Shown here: positions 1 through 7,579 of the stretch, piece after piece
Numbering within the stretch: position 1 is the stretch's first letter
Layout of the letters: each line of letters starts with the position of its first letter
Source of the DNA: CAWIUB01 sp963839995
GTDB lineage: Bacteria > Actinomycetota > Actinomycetes > Mycobacteriales > Jatrophihabitantaceae
Direction of reading: 5' to 3'
DNA: 64,000 nt
Assembly (NCBI GenBank): GCA_963839995.1
Contig: CAWIXH010000001.1
Location: 310,001 to 374,000, forward strand
Position numbers and translations under genes: made by a program
The notes under the pieces: model-generated
What the model was told of the DNA's origin: nothing
Seen by the model: only the letters and a program-made list of their open reading frames with translations
The model's database searches: none

Positions 1-689
1 AGCATGACCGCTCCGCCGACCGCGCCGAGGGGCGCGTCGGTGGCCACGCCGAGGAGGAACGCGAGCGCTGCGACGATCAGTGACTGGATGCTGGCATAGG
101 CCACCACGATGGCCAGCCGGGCCAGCGCCTCGCCGGTGGTGAACGTCCCGCCGAGCGGCGAGCGGGCCGGCGCCCAGCCGAAGAACAGGCCGCCGACGAC
201 GTAGCCCCAGGCGGGCAGCAGCACGTTGGCGCCGAAGCTCAAGGTGAGCGCGACGATCAGCTTCTGCTGCAGCAGCCGAGCGCGCGGAATCGGTATGGCG
301 AGCAGATAGCGCAGCGACGACCAGCTGGCCTCGCTGGCCACCGTGTCGCCGCAGAACAGCGCCACCATGACGACCAGCAGGAAGCCGACCGATGCGAACT
401 CGGTGAACATGGCGAAGTTGCCGGCGCCGGTCGTGGCGATGTCGACGAGCGCCGCCCCGCCGTTCGACCCGTTGCCGCCGACCTTGAACGCAATCGCGAT
501 GAGGATGGGCAGAACCACCAGGACGAGGGCGGCCAGCTGCGTACGCCGCCGCTCGAGCTGACGCACGAACTCGACGCGCACCGGCAAGGTACGTCGCGGG
601 TCGAAGGCCGGCGCCGAGGTTCCTGCCGGCAGAGCGGTCAGCCGCTCGTGCACGCCACGCCGGGTCGGAGCATCCGGAGAGTCAGCCAT
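1..689 (-). CDS. ABC-2 type transporter permease, 3' end outside window
   Basis: Reading leftward from an ATG at 689, an open frame of 229 codons runs off the window edge without a stop. The protein has a soluble N-terminus, then hydrophobic segments at about residues 45-60 (LAALVLVVLPILIAIAF), 85-105 and 135-165. The segment SLRYLLAIPIPRARLLQQKL matches the cytoplasmic loop of ABC-2 permeases such as drug or bacteriocin exporters. Its start overlaps the last codons of an ABC-ATPase remnant by 8 nt, as expected for an ATPase-permease operon. Because that ATPase is almost entirely deleted here, the permease probably has no cognate motor encoded beside it. The substrate cannot be inferred. Confidence 0.8.
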   Translation of the reverse strand, partial: MADSPDAPTRRGVHERLTALPAGTSAPAFDPRRTLPVRVEFVRQLERRRTQLAALVLVVLPILIAIAFKVGGNGSNGGAALVDIATTGAGNFAMFTEFASVGFLLVVMVALFCGDTVASEASWSSLRYLLAIPIPRARLLQQKLIVALTLSFGANVLLPAWGYVVGGLFFGWAPARSPLGGTFTTGEALARLAIVVAYASIQSLIVAALAFLLGVATDAPLGAVGGAVM

Positions 690-1057
690 GAGGCTCCCCC
701 ACCAAGTCCAGGAACACGTCCTCCAACGCGCGCCGGGCCGGCACCTGCTGCACAGCGATGCCCACAGACGCGAGAGCCGGAGGACGCCTGAGCATCCAGG
801 TCGGTCTTGCTGCCGCCGAAACCGTGGGCCAGCAGGATCGCCGGCGCGGGCGTCGACGCGGGAAGGTAGAGGGTCGTGTCGAGCTGGACGATTGTGTCGC
901 CCTCTGGCGTGCCGGGGACGAACTGCGACGTGGTGCGGATGCCCGGGCGGTGGTTGACCACGGCGAGCAGGATCAGGGCCAACAATGCGGCGGCCACGAG
1001 TGATCCGGCGACGACCGTGCTGCGCCGACGGGGCCGGCGCAGCCGCGGGAGCCTCAT
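682..1057 (-). pseudogene. alpha/beta hydrolase start fused to ABC-ATPase tail
   Basis: The ATG at 1057 opens a protein with a basic N-terminus, one membrane or signal segment (VVAGSLVAAALLALILLAVV) and the start of an alpha/beta hydrolase (AILLAHGFGGSKTDLD), as in X-Pro dipeptidyl-peptidase or CocE-like enzymes. Homology stops near position 800. In a different frame the DNA then encodes the typical C-terminus of an ABC ATPase (ARRALEDVFLDLVGEP, stop at 682-684), leading into the permease. The catalytic half of the hydrolase and the Walker A/B part of the ATPase are missing, and the join is out of frame. I read this as a deletion scar across one long gene or two adjacent genes. A collapsed assembly is the main alternative. 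Confidence 0.75.
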
Positions 1058-1560
1058 TCCGGCAGCGTACGGAGCCTCTCGGCGAGGGCGGCGTCCTTGC
1101 TGTGCGCGGTCTCAGCGAGCGCAACCTGAAAGGCGGCCATCTGCTGTGCCAGCAAGTCGTCGGATGTGGCGAGGATTCGCACCGCGAGCAACCCGGCGTT
1201 GCGCGCGCCCCCGATCGACACAGTCGCGACCGGGATGCCCGCAGGCATCTGCACGATGGACAGCAGCGAGTCCATACCGTCGAGATATTGCAGCGGAACG
1301 GGGACGCCGATCACCGGCAGCGTGGCAAGCGACGCGACGACGCCTGGCAGGTGTGCCGCGCCCCCCGCGCCGGCGATGATCACCTTCAGCCCGCGGCCAG
1401 CTGCCTGCTGTGCGTATGCGGCTGCGTCGAGTGGCGTCCGGTGCGCGGAGACGACCCGGACCTCGTACGGCACGTCGAACTCGGCGAGCGCCTCGGCCGC
1501 GGCAGACATGACGCCCCAGTCCGAGTCGCTGCCCATGATCACGCCCACTATTGGGGTCAC
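1054..1560 (-). CDS. purE: N5-carboxyaminoimidazole ribonucleotide mutase PurE
   Basis: Class I PurE, 168 residues, converts N5-CAIR to CAIR in de novo purine synthesis. The family motifs are intact: GSDSDW near residue 10, SAHRTP near 38, AGAGGAAHLPG near 63-73 and MDSLLSIVQMPAGIPVATV near 96-114. The start is a GTG at 1560 that overlaps the purK stop in GTGA, so the two are translationally coupled. Its own stop overlaps the ATG of the hydrolase remnant (ATGA). The enzyme looks functional, unlike its partner PurK, which should supply its substrate. Confidence 0.95.
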   Translation of the reverse strand: MTPIVGVIMGSDSDWGVMSAAAEALAEFDVPYEVRVVSAHRTPLDAAAYAQQAAGRGLKVIIAGAGGAAHLPGVVASLATLPVIGVPVPLQYLDGMDSLLSIVQMPAGIPVATVSIGGARNAGLLAVRILATSDDLLAQQMAAFQVALAETAHSKDAALAERLRTLPE

Positions 1561-2567
1561 ACCGAGTCTCCGTTCGCGAGGTAGCGGCCAGCGGCCCGGG
1601 CCCGTTCGCGGACCCTCGCCACATCGTCGCCGAGCGCCGTCACATGACCGACGTTGCGTCCGGGCCGGAATTCCTTGCCGTACAGGTGAATCTTCACGTC
1701 TGGCCAGCGCGCCAGGCAATGGTGCACCCGTTCGTCCAGCGCGGCGGGGCGCACTTCGTCCGGTCCGCCATACAGGTTTGCCACGACGACGACCGGCGCG
1801 GTCGCCGTCGTGGCGCCGAGCGGGTAGTCCAGCACGGCGCGCAGGTGCTGCTCGAACTGCGACGTGCGCGCGCCCTCGATCGTCCAGTTGGCGGCGTTGT
1901 CCGGACGCATCGCCAGACCATTCACCAGCAACGCACCGTCGGCCGACACGAACAGTCCGACCGCAAGCACGCCGGTCACGTCCAGCTCGGACGCGATGCG
2001 CAGCGCGATCGCCTGCGCCTCGTCGGCCAACTCGTCGGGCAGGGCGGGCGCGGGCACGATCACCTCGACGCATCTGTCGCCAGCGTGCACCGTCTCGGCC
2101 ACCGACCACGCGGCGCCCTGCCCGAACGGAGACCGCGCCACGACGGCGGCCACCTGATGGGCGATGTCGACCTGCTCCTGTGTTCCGTATCCCATCAGCT
2201 CGGCCGCCTCGATGCCAACCTCGCGCAGGCGCGCCCGCATCGCCGACTCGTCCTGCGCAAAGCGCAGCGCGCCGGCACCCGGTTGGACGTTCACGCCCTC
2301 GTCAGCGAGCGTCTGCAGTTGCTCGACGCGGACGTGCTCGTGGTCGAACGTCAGCACGTCGCAGCCCTTCACGAAGGTGCGCAGGTCGTCGATCGAGCGA
2401 TAGTCACCGACTGTGATGTCAGCCGCCACCAGGGCTGCCCCGTCGTCCATTGACTCGGCCAGCAGCCGGAACGACAGGCCGAGCGAGATCGCCGCTTGCT
2501 GGGTCATCCGTGCCAGTTCGCCGGCCCCGACCATGCCCACGACGGGCAGCCCGCTTCGCGTGTCCAC
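1557..2567 (-). CDS. purK: PurK-like protein lacking its ATP-binding segment
   Basis: The 336-residue product is clearly PurK (N5-CAIR synthetase): an N-terminal VGMVGAGELARM Rossmann-type loop, TFDHEHV, VARSPFGQGAAW, the WTIEGARTSQFEQHLRAVLDYPLG block and a C-terminal LYGKEFRPGRNVGH. PurK proteins of this group are normally about 380-430 residues. Between HQV near residue 138 and AAVVARSPFG, roughly 50 residues are absent, including the ATP-grasp lysine strand and glycine-rich loop (VVK...GGYDGRGV in homologues). The magnesium-site motif normally NE(L/I)A.RPHNSGHW reads NGLAMRPDNAANW, so the conserved Glu is Gly. The frame is fully open. Carboxylation by this protein looks unlikely. It may be a pseudoenzyme or an unexpressed relic, with a second PurK elsewhere. 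Confidence 0.88.
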   Translation of the reverse strand: MDTRSGLPVVGMVGAGELARMTQQAAISLGLSFRLLAESMDDGAALVAADITVGDYRSIDDLRTFVKGCDVLTFDHEHVRVEQLQTLADEGVNVQPGAGALRFAQDESAMRARLREVGIEAAELMGYGTQEQVDIAHQVAAVVARSPFGQGAAWSVAETVHAGDRCVEVIVPAPALPDELADEAQAIALRIASELDVTGVLAVGLFVSADGALLVNGLAMRPDNAANWTIEGARTSQFEQHLRAVLDYPLGATTATAPVVVVANLYGGPDEVRPAALDERVHHCLARWPDVKIHLYGKEFRPGRNVGHVTALGDDVARVRERARAAGRYLANGDSV

Positions 2568-2648
2568 GACCAGGCAGAGTAGTGGTAGCTGTGATACCGC
2601 GGTGACCTACGGCTGCTCCACGGCCGGCGTGGGTAGACTGCGCTTCCG

Positions 2649-3155
2649 ATGCTCACCACACCTACCCATCATGGCTCGCTGCGCGATCGCCTGCGGGGCT
2701 CGTGGCGGATCCTGCTGAAAGAGATCACCGCGTTCGGTGCGGTGGGCGCGATCGGCTTCGCGATCGACATCGGCCTGTTCAACCTGCTGCTGCACCACGG
2801 CACCGGAGTCCTCACCTCGAAGTGCATCTCGACCGTGGTGGCGACGGCCTTCACCTACTTCGGCAACCGGCATCTGTCCTTCTCACACCGGGCCCGGACC
2901 GGACTCGGGCGGGAGACATCGTTCTTCTTCGGCATCAACCTGATCGCACTGGTGATGGCCGAACTCGTCCTGGCGTTGTTCGCCTATCCGATGCACTACA
3001 AGAACGACCACCTGGTCATGAACGTGGTCAACTTGTTCACGATCGCGGCCGGGACACTGTTCCGGTTCTGGGCGTACAAGCGCTTCGTGTTCCTGCACCC
3101 GGACAGGGTGCACCGTCCGGACGTCGACCTCGACGAGGAACTCGCCGAAGACTGA
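2649..3155 (+). CDS. GtrA-family membrane protein
   Basis: The 168-residue protein has the GtrA pattern of four membrane helices at about residues 25-47, 55-75, 92-112 and 125-150. It carries the conserved entry FGAVGAIGFAIDIGLFNLLL and the YFGNRHLSFSHR loop, and ends with FWAYKRFVFL. GtrA proteins act in membrane translocation of polyprenyl-linked sugars for cell-envelope glycans. It is transcribed divergently from purK, a neighbour relationship also known from mycobacteria. The 80 bp between the two ATGs should contain both promoters. Confidence 0.88.
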   Translation: MLTTPTHHGSLRDRLRGSWRILLKEITAFGAVGAIGFAIDIGLFNLLLHHGTGVLTSKCISTVVATAFTYFGNRHLSFSHRARTGLGRETSFFFGINLIALVMAELVLALFAYPMHYKNDHLVMNVVNLFTIAAGTLFRFWAYKRFVFLHPDRVHRPDVDLDEELAED

Positions 3156-3173
3156 GCCGCCCGCGGGTCGGCC

Positions 3174-5507
3174 TTAGGATGGTTCCGGCCGGGTGATAAT
3201 CGCGGGACCGTTCGTGGCCCCGTTCGGCACGAGGCTGAAGGCACCCTCTTCTTCTTGCGCGTTGTGCAATCGAAGCACGGCGTAGAGGCCGTAGAGCAGG
3301 CGCCGGAGTTCGACGATGTCCTCGGGTTGGGCGGCCTCGTCGTCGAGGTCGGTGAGAAGCCGCTGCAGCCGGCCGACCTGGTGCTCGATCTCGGCGTGCG
3401 TGCGGCTTATCGCCGCCGTCGCGTCCGTCCCGCCTAGCGCCCGGGCCACCAATGGGACGAGTAGCGCCTCGTCCGCCCGCTCGTGGGGAAGCAGGCTCGT
3501 CTCCAGCCGGTCCAGCAACGTGCGCGCTGGGGTGAGGTCGCGGTCGTGTGTCGACAGTCCGTCGGCCACCGATCGGATCTGCTCGATCACCGGCAGCACG
3601 GCGTCGTGCTCGGCGCGCAGTCGCAGCGCGGTGGCGACGTCGGCGGCGGGCATCGCGATCGTGTGGATCGCGGCTGGTAGCACCGCCCGCAACGCGATGC
3701 CGATCGCCAGCACGTCGATGGCCTCCTGCAGGATCGCACCGGCCGCGGGCGGCAGGAACCCGATCGCGGCCACGACCATCGCGACGAACGACAGACCCAT
3801 GCCGATCACGACGGCCTGCAGGGCGATCGCCTTCGAGCGGCGGGCGATGAGGATCGCGTCGGCCAGGGCGTCTATCCGGTCGACCGTGAGCACGACGTCG
3901 GCGGCCTCGGACGATGCCGTGGCGCCACGCGCGGCGAGCGCGACCCCGGCCCCGGCGGCCGCGAGCGCGGGGGCGTCGTTTACCCCGTCGCCGACCATGA
4001 TCGTGGTGCCGTGCGCCGACTCGCGCTCGATCGCGTCGAGCTTGTCCGCGGGGTCGCAGTCGGCCAGCACGGTGTCGACGCCCACGACACGCCCGACCAT
4101 GTCTGCGATGTCGGCACGGTCGCCGCTGACCAGGACAACGCGGGTGATGCCGGCCTGGCGCAGCGCCCGAACCATCCGGGGCGCGTCGGGCCGGATCGGG
4201 TCGTCGAGGAGGAAGGCGCCCCCGGGCTCGTCGTCGACGGCGGCGAAGACGGTCAGCGAGCCGTCCAGGTCGGCGCGTCGACGTACCTGGCGTACCCAGG
4301 CCGGCGGGTCATCGCCGACCACCCAGGCGGTCTTGCCGAGCCGCACCCGGTGGTTGCCGATGGTGCCCTCCAGGCCGTAGCCGGGCACCTCTCGGACGTC
4401 GTCGGGCATCCTCAGGGCAAGCCCGCGACGGGTGGCGGCGGTGACGATCGCGCTCGCCAGGACGTGCGGTGAGACCGAGTCGAGAGAGGCGGCCAGTCGC
4501 AGCAGCTCGTCCGGGTCCATCCAGTCGCCCGTGGTGACAATGTCGGCAAGCTCCGGTCGACCTCGGGTCAATGTGCCGGTCTTGTCGAAGAGCATCACCT
4601 GCCCGGCGGCCAACCGTTCCAGGGCGCCGCCGCCCTTGACGACGACGCCCACGTGTGCGGCGCGGGACAGGCCGGAGATGATCGCGATCGGGGCCGCGAG
4701 CAGCAGCGGGCAGGGCGTCGCGACGACGAGCACGGCCACGGCGCGGACCGGGTCCGCGCTCAGCGCCCAGGCCGCGCCGGCGAGAACGAGCGTGAGCGGG
4801 ACGAACAGGACCGCGAACCGATCGGCGGTGCGGACGAACGGTGCCGACGAGGCCTGCGCCTGTTCGACGAGGCGCACCACACCGGCGTAGGTGGACTGCG
4901 CGGCCGGCGCCGTCGCGACCAGATCGATCGGCTGCCCCACGTTGACCACGCCGCTGCGCACGTCGTCGCCGGCGATCCGCTCGGCCGGCCGCGACTCGCC
5001 CGTGAGCGCTGACTCGTCCAGCACCGCCGCGCCCAGCAGCCGACCGTCCACCGGGACGATCTCGCCGACGCCCACCAGCAGACGATCACCAGGGACGACG
5101 TCGTCCACCGGAACCTCCACCACGCCGCCTCCGCCGCGGCGGCGGGCCGTGCGCGGCGCCCGCTCGACCAACAGGCTCAGCTCCCGCCGCGCCCGCGCGG
5201 CCGCCCGGGCCTCCAGCACCTGCCCGCTCGCGAGCATCACCGTGATCATCGCGCCGGCAAACAGCTCGTCGACCGCGAGGGCGCCGGCCAGAGCCAGCAC
5301 CGCGATCACGTCGACGCTCGGCTCACGGCGCCGGATCGCGCCGATCGCCCACCACACCGAGACGATCAGGCCCAGCACCGTGCCGGCGAACCAGAGCACA
5401 CTCGCCAGCGTCTCGGCAGCCAGCAGCCACGCCACGCCACCCGCGACCAGCAACACAGCGGACGCTACGAACAACAGCATCTCCTTGCTGTCACGCAACC
5501 CAGCCAT
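3174..5507 (-). CDS. P1B-5-type metal ATPase with hemerythrin tail
   Basis: A 777-residue heavy-metal P-type ATPase with no N-terminal metal-binding domain. Visible motifs are the TGES actuator loop (about 169-172), TPCPLL in the ion-path helix (264-269), the phosphorylation site DKTGTLT (Asp308), SPH in place of the usual HP motif, and GDGVNDAP (506-513). QEAID (594-598) lies in a later helix. TPCP plus QExxD defines P1B-5 ATPases, linked to nickel or iron in Sinorhizobium Nia. From about residue 628 a hemerythrin-like four-helix domain follows, with HERADE and LHNAQEEE iron-ligand motifs, as in the Acidothermus enzyme. The ATG at 5507 was chosen because upstream codons are not transporter-like. 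It converges on gtrA with a 19-bp gap. Confidence 0.92.
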   Translation of the reverse strand: MAGLRDSKEMLLFVASAVLLVAGGVAWLLAAETLASVLWFAGTVLGLIVSVWWAIGAIRRREPSVDVIAVLALAGALAVDELFAGAMITVMLASGQVLEARAAARARRELSLLVERAPRTARRRGGGGVVEVPVDDVVPGDRLLVGVGEIVPVDGRLLGAAVLDESALTGESRPAERIAGDDVRSGVVNVGQPIDLVATAPAAQSTYAGVVRLVEQAQASSAPFVRTADRFAVLFVPLTLVLAGAAWALSADPVRAVAVLVVATPCPLLLAAPIAIISGLSRAAHVGVVVKGGGALERLAAGQVMLFDKTGTLTRGRPELADIVTTGDWMDPDELLRLAASLDSVSPHVLASAIVTAATRRGLALRMPDDVREVPGYGLEGTIGNHRVRLGKTAWVVGDDPPAWVRQVRRRADLDGSLTVFAAVDDEPGGAFLLDDPIRPDAPRMVRALRQAGITRVVLVSGDRADIADMVGRVVGVDTVLADCDPADKLDAIERESAHGTTIMVGDGVNDAPALAAAGAGVALAARGATASSEAADVVLTVDRIDALADAILIARRSKAIALQAVVIGMGLSFVAMVVAAIGFLPPAAGAILQEAIDVLAIGIALRAVLPAAIHTIAMPAADVATALRLRAEHDAVLPVIEQIRSVADGLSTHDRDLTPARTLLDRLETSLLPHERADEALLVPLVARALGGTDATAAISRTHAEIEHQVGRLQRLLTDLDDEAAQPEDIVELRRLLYGLYAVLRLHNAQEEEGAFSLVPNGATNGPAIITRPEPS

Positions 5508-5610
5508 ACCGTCATTCTCCCGGGCCCGACGGCCCGGCCGCAGAGGAAGAAGACCCGCCGGTAGCCCCGCGTACGCTGAGGAGCCACTTCTGCGGTTTGG
5601 AGGCGCTGCG

Positions 5611-6378
5611 ATGCGGGTAGCGGTATGTAGCACCAAGGGTGGCGTCGGCAAGACCGCGATTGCGGCCAACCTTGCAGCGGTCTTGGGTCAGAGGGGTCGG
5701 ACGCTGGCGGTTGACGCTGATGCCCAGGAGGGCCTAGGCCGGGCGTTTGGTGTGATCGCCGGGCCTCAGGATTCGCTCGCGGGCGTGCTCTCCGACGATA
5801 AAGTTGATGTTCGTTCGGCAATCCGAAGTGATGTGGCCGGAGGAGTCGATCTTCTGCCGGCGCACCCGTCGCTCAACGGAGTCGGTGTCGCGCTTGCTCA
5901 ACAGGGCGGCCTGGTCACAAGCATCAGGCGTGCTCTGCGCCCGGTTTATGCCACCTACGATTTCGTGGTAATAGACACCCATGCTGATACCGGCGACCTC
6001 ACGCTCGCGGCTATCGCAGCCGCCGACTCTGTGCTTACGGTGTTTACCTCGGACCCGGGTAGCGCGCTCGGTGCCGTGCGCCTCGCCTCGTTCTTGAACA
6101 TCCACCGCAAGTTCGAGAACACGTCGGCGAAGCTCCTCGGCGTCGTCTGTTCCAACTGGGACCGCACGGGTGCTGCGGCCCGCGAGGTCGCCAGCGCACT
6201 GGCCGAGACCAATTTGCCAATATTCGCGACCCGTATTCCGTTCTCGCGACGAGTGGCGAGTGCCACCTTGGCCAAGCGCCCAGTGGTGCTCCGTGCTCCG
6301 AGCAGCCCGGTGGCGAGCGCATACGTCAGCCTTGCCGATGAGGCAGTGGCAGCTTATCGAGAGGTGCTCGCGGCATGA
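5611..6378 (+). CDS. Orphan ParA-family ATPase
   Basis: The 255-residue ParA/MinD-type ATPase begins with the deviant Walker A motif CSTKGGVGKTAIAANLA and continues with VDADAQEGLGRAF and YDFVVIDTHADTGD. Start ATG 5611 follows a GGAGG-like site in TTTGGAGGCGC. Chromosomal or plasmid ParA positions DNA or protein cargo by dynamic ATP-dependent binding. Here there is no ParB and no parS is evident. Instead the next gene overlaps by ATGA and encodes a small basic protein. It may be a plasmid-derived relic or a dedicated positioning pair. Codon choice is less GC-extreme than in its neighbours, consistent with transfer. Confidence 0.85.
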   Translation: MRVAVCSTKGGVGKTAIAANLAAVLGQRGRTLAVDADAQEGLGRAFGVIAGPQDSLAGVLSDDKVDVRSAIRSDVAGGVDLLPAHPSLNGVGVALAQQGGLVTSIRRALRPVYATYDFVVIDTHADTGDLTLAAIAAADSVLTVFTSDPGSALGAVRLASFLNIHRKFENTSAKLLGVVCSNWDRTGAAAREVASALAETNLPIFATRIPFSRRVASATLAKRPVVLRAPSSPVASAYVSLADEAVAAYREVLAA

Positions 6379-6722
6379 CGAAGAATCCCGATACGCCTCG
6401 TCACGACCTTGCGGCGGACTTGCTCGCCGACCTCACCCAACCGGCGCCGATTGACACATTCAAATCAGAGAGCCCGGCCACCAGCGTCGGCTCGCCGGGC
6501 CCAGCCGCTCTGCAGGAGTCCAGAGCCTTTCGCCCGGCTGTTCAATGGCTCGTGCGTATCGGTCCGCTCGATTGGCGCAAACCGTCTTTGTCCGTCGCTC
6601 GAGATTCGACAGCAATGCACCTCGGGCCGATCCGAGTTGAAGTGGCATTGTTCCGCTCCGCAGCAATGCACCTCGGGCCGATCCGAGTTGAAGTGGCATT
6701 GTTCCGCTCTGCTGTCGCCTGA
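6375..6722 (+). CDS. Small ParA-partner protein with duplicated C-terminus
   Basis: The 115-residue protein starts at an ATG overlapping the parA stop (ATGA), so it is co-translated. The first half is acidic to neutral and Pro/Ser-rich (residues 1-50). The middle has RPAVQWLVRIGPLDWRKP, and the end carries two perfect copies of a 17-residue unit, AMHLGPIRVEVALFRSA. The unit looks like a beta-strand motif that homologues would contain once, so one copy is probably a recent 51-bp duplication. I recognise no family by name. Position suggests the ParA cargo or adaptor protein. Whether the duplicated form folds normally is unknown. Confidence 0.6.
   Translation: MTKNPDTPRHDLAADLLADLTQPAPIDTFKSESPATSVGSPGPAALQESRAFRPAVQWLVRIGPLDWRKPSLSVARDSTAMHLGPIRVEVALFRSAAMHLGPIRVEVALFRSAVA
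6610..6711 (+). repeat. Perfect 51-bp tandem duplication
   Basis: Two adjacent 51-bp units (6610-6660 and 6661-6711) are essentially identical and in frame with the small ParA-partner gene, adding 17 residues. Each unit contains the short inverted repeat CTCGG...CCGAG. Confidence 0.9.
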
Positions 6723-6829
6723 GAACGAGCCGCTGCGGCCGGGAAGACGTCCTGGGAGCGTGGGTGCTAGGGTTCATCGAGCACCCCTTCAGTTGATCGT
6801 TCAATCATAGGGGCGGCTGGCCGAACTAC

Positions 6830-7259
6830 TCACCGGACTTGGATGTGGACCGCATGAGCGCCGCTGGCTCGGGCGAGGTGGTGGTCGCGGGTCAGCAGCA
6901 GGCAGTCGAGCGCCTCCGCGAGGGCAATGTAGGCCGCATCGTAGGCCGACAGGCTGTCCCGCAGCTGAAGCGCTCGGCGACGTAGGCCGTCTCCTGCCGG
7001 CCAGCGTTGGATCGCCAGTCGTCGTAGTCGCTGAGCACGTCTTCCGGCCTCGAGGCCTCAGATGTCCACCCAGCGTGAGCCCACGGAGGGCTGTCACGAC
7101 CTGGAAATCGAGCAACGTCGGTGCGTGCAGTTCCTCACGGGCCAGGTAGCTGCGCAGGTCATCCGTGCCGTCGACGGCGGCCAGCGCGTCAACCACGGCT
7201 GCGCAATCAACGACGATCGTCCGCCGGTTCGACGGCGCCGCAGCGGCGTCGCGTTCCAC
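6830..7259 (-). pseudogene. Frameshifted PIN-domain toxin (VapC-like)
   Basis: The PIN domain is spread over three frames. RTIVVDCAAVVDALAAVDG near 7210 gives the first catalytic Asp region. SEASRPEDVLSDYDD near 7040 follows in a second frame. A third frame carries LRDSLSAYDAAYIALAEAL and LLLTRDHHLARASG near 6840-6940, which are the typical PIN C-terminal acidic motifs, ending at a TGA at 6830. At least two indels break it, and no normal start codon precedes RTIVVD. It lies directly downstream of a broken RHH antitoxin. This is the remnant of a VapBC module. Confidence 0.75.
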
Positions 7260-7322
7260 GCGGGCCGCGCTGAGCGCATCAAGGCCGAGGCCTTCGAACG
7301 CTCATCTCGACGCGCCGCTCGA

Positions 7323-7475
7323 TCAACCACCTCTTCGATCGTCTGGCCGCGCGTCCTCGCGAGTGACAAGGTCAAGCAGATACGCGTTGAGCGACTCGCC
7401 ACGCGCGGCCGCGCGGGCTTTGAGCGCGCGGCGCGCCTCGTCGGGCACGTTCCGGATCTGCAATAGCGAACCCAT
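7323..7475 (-). pseudogene. Truncated RHH antitoxin (VapB/FitA-like)
   Basis: From the ATG at 7475 the frame gives 50 residues: a ribbon-helix-helix antitoxin N-terminus (MGSLLQIRNVPDEARRALKA, then ESLNAYLLDLVTRE), ended early by a TGA at 7323. The expected C-terminus (TIEEVVDRAARRDERS) is found just downstream in another frame, so a one-base indel near 7355 truncated it. It belongs with the decayed PIN toxin that follows. Confidence 0.7.
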
Positions 7476-7579
7476 ACGTCAATTTTAACATACTATCAAT
7501 TCATATTGTATGGAATCACGGTGGGGTGGGTGTGCGACAGATTTGTAGGTAGTCAACGCGCTTGTGATCGTTTTGGGTT

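Noticed and set aside
3316..4380. 354-codon plus-strand frame inside the metal ATPase
   Set aside because: Ser/Ala/Arg-rich shadow of the ATPase frame; no motif or ribosome site.
4891..5610. Upstream extension of the ParA reading frame
   Set aside because: It is antisense to the ATPase gene and lacks ParA-like sequence. The ATG at 5611 has a ribosome site and begins the Walker A strand directly.
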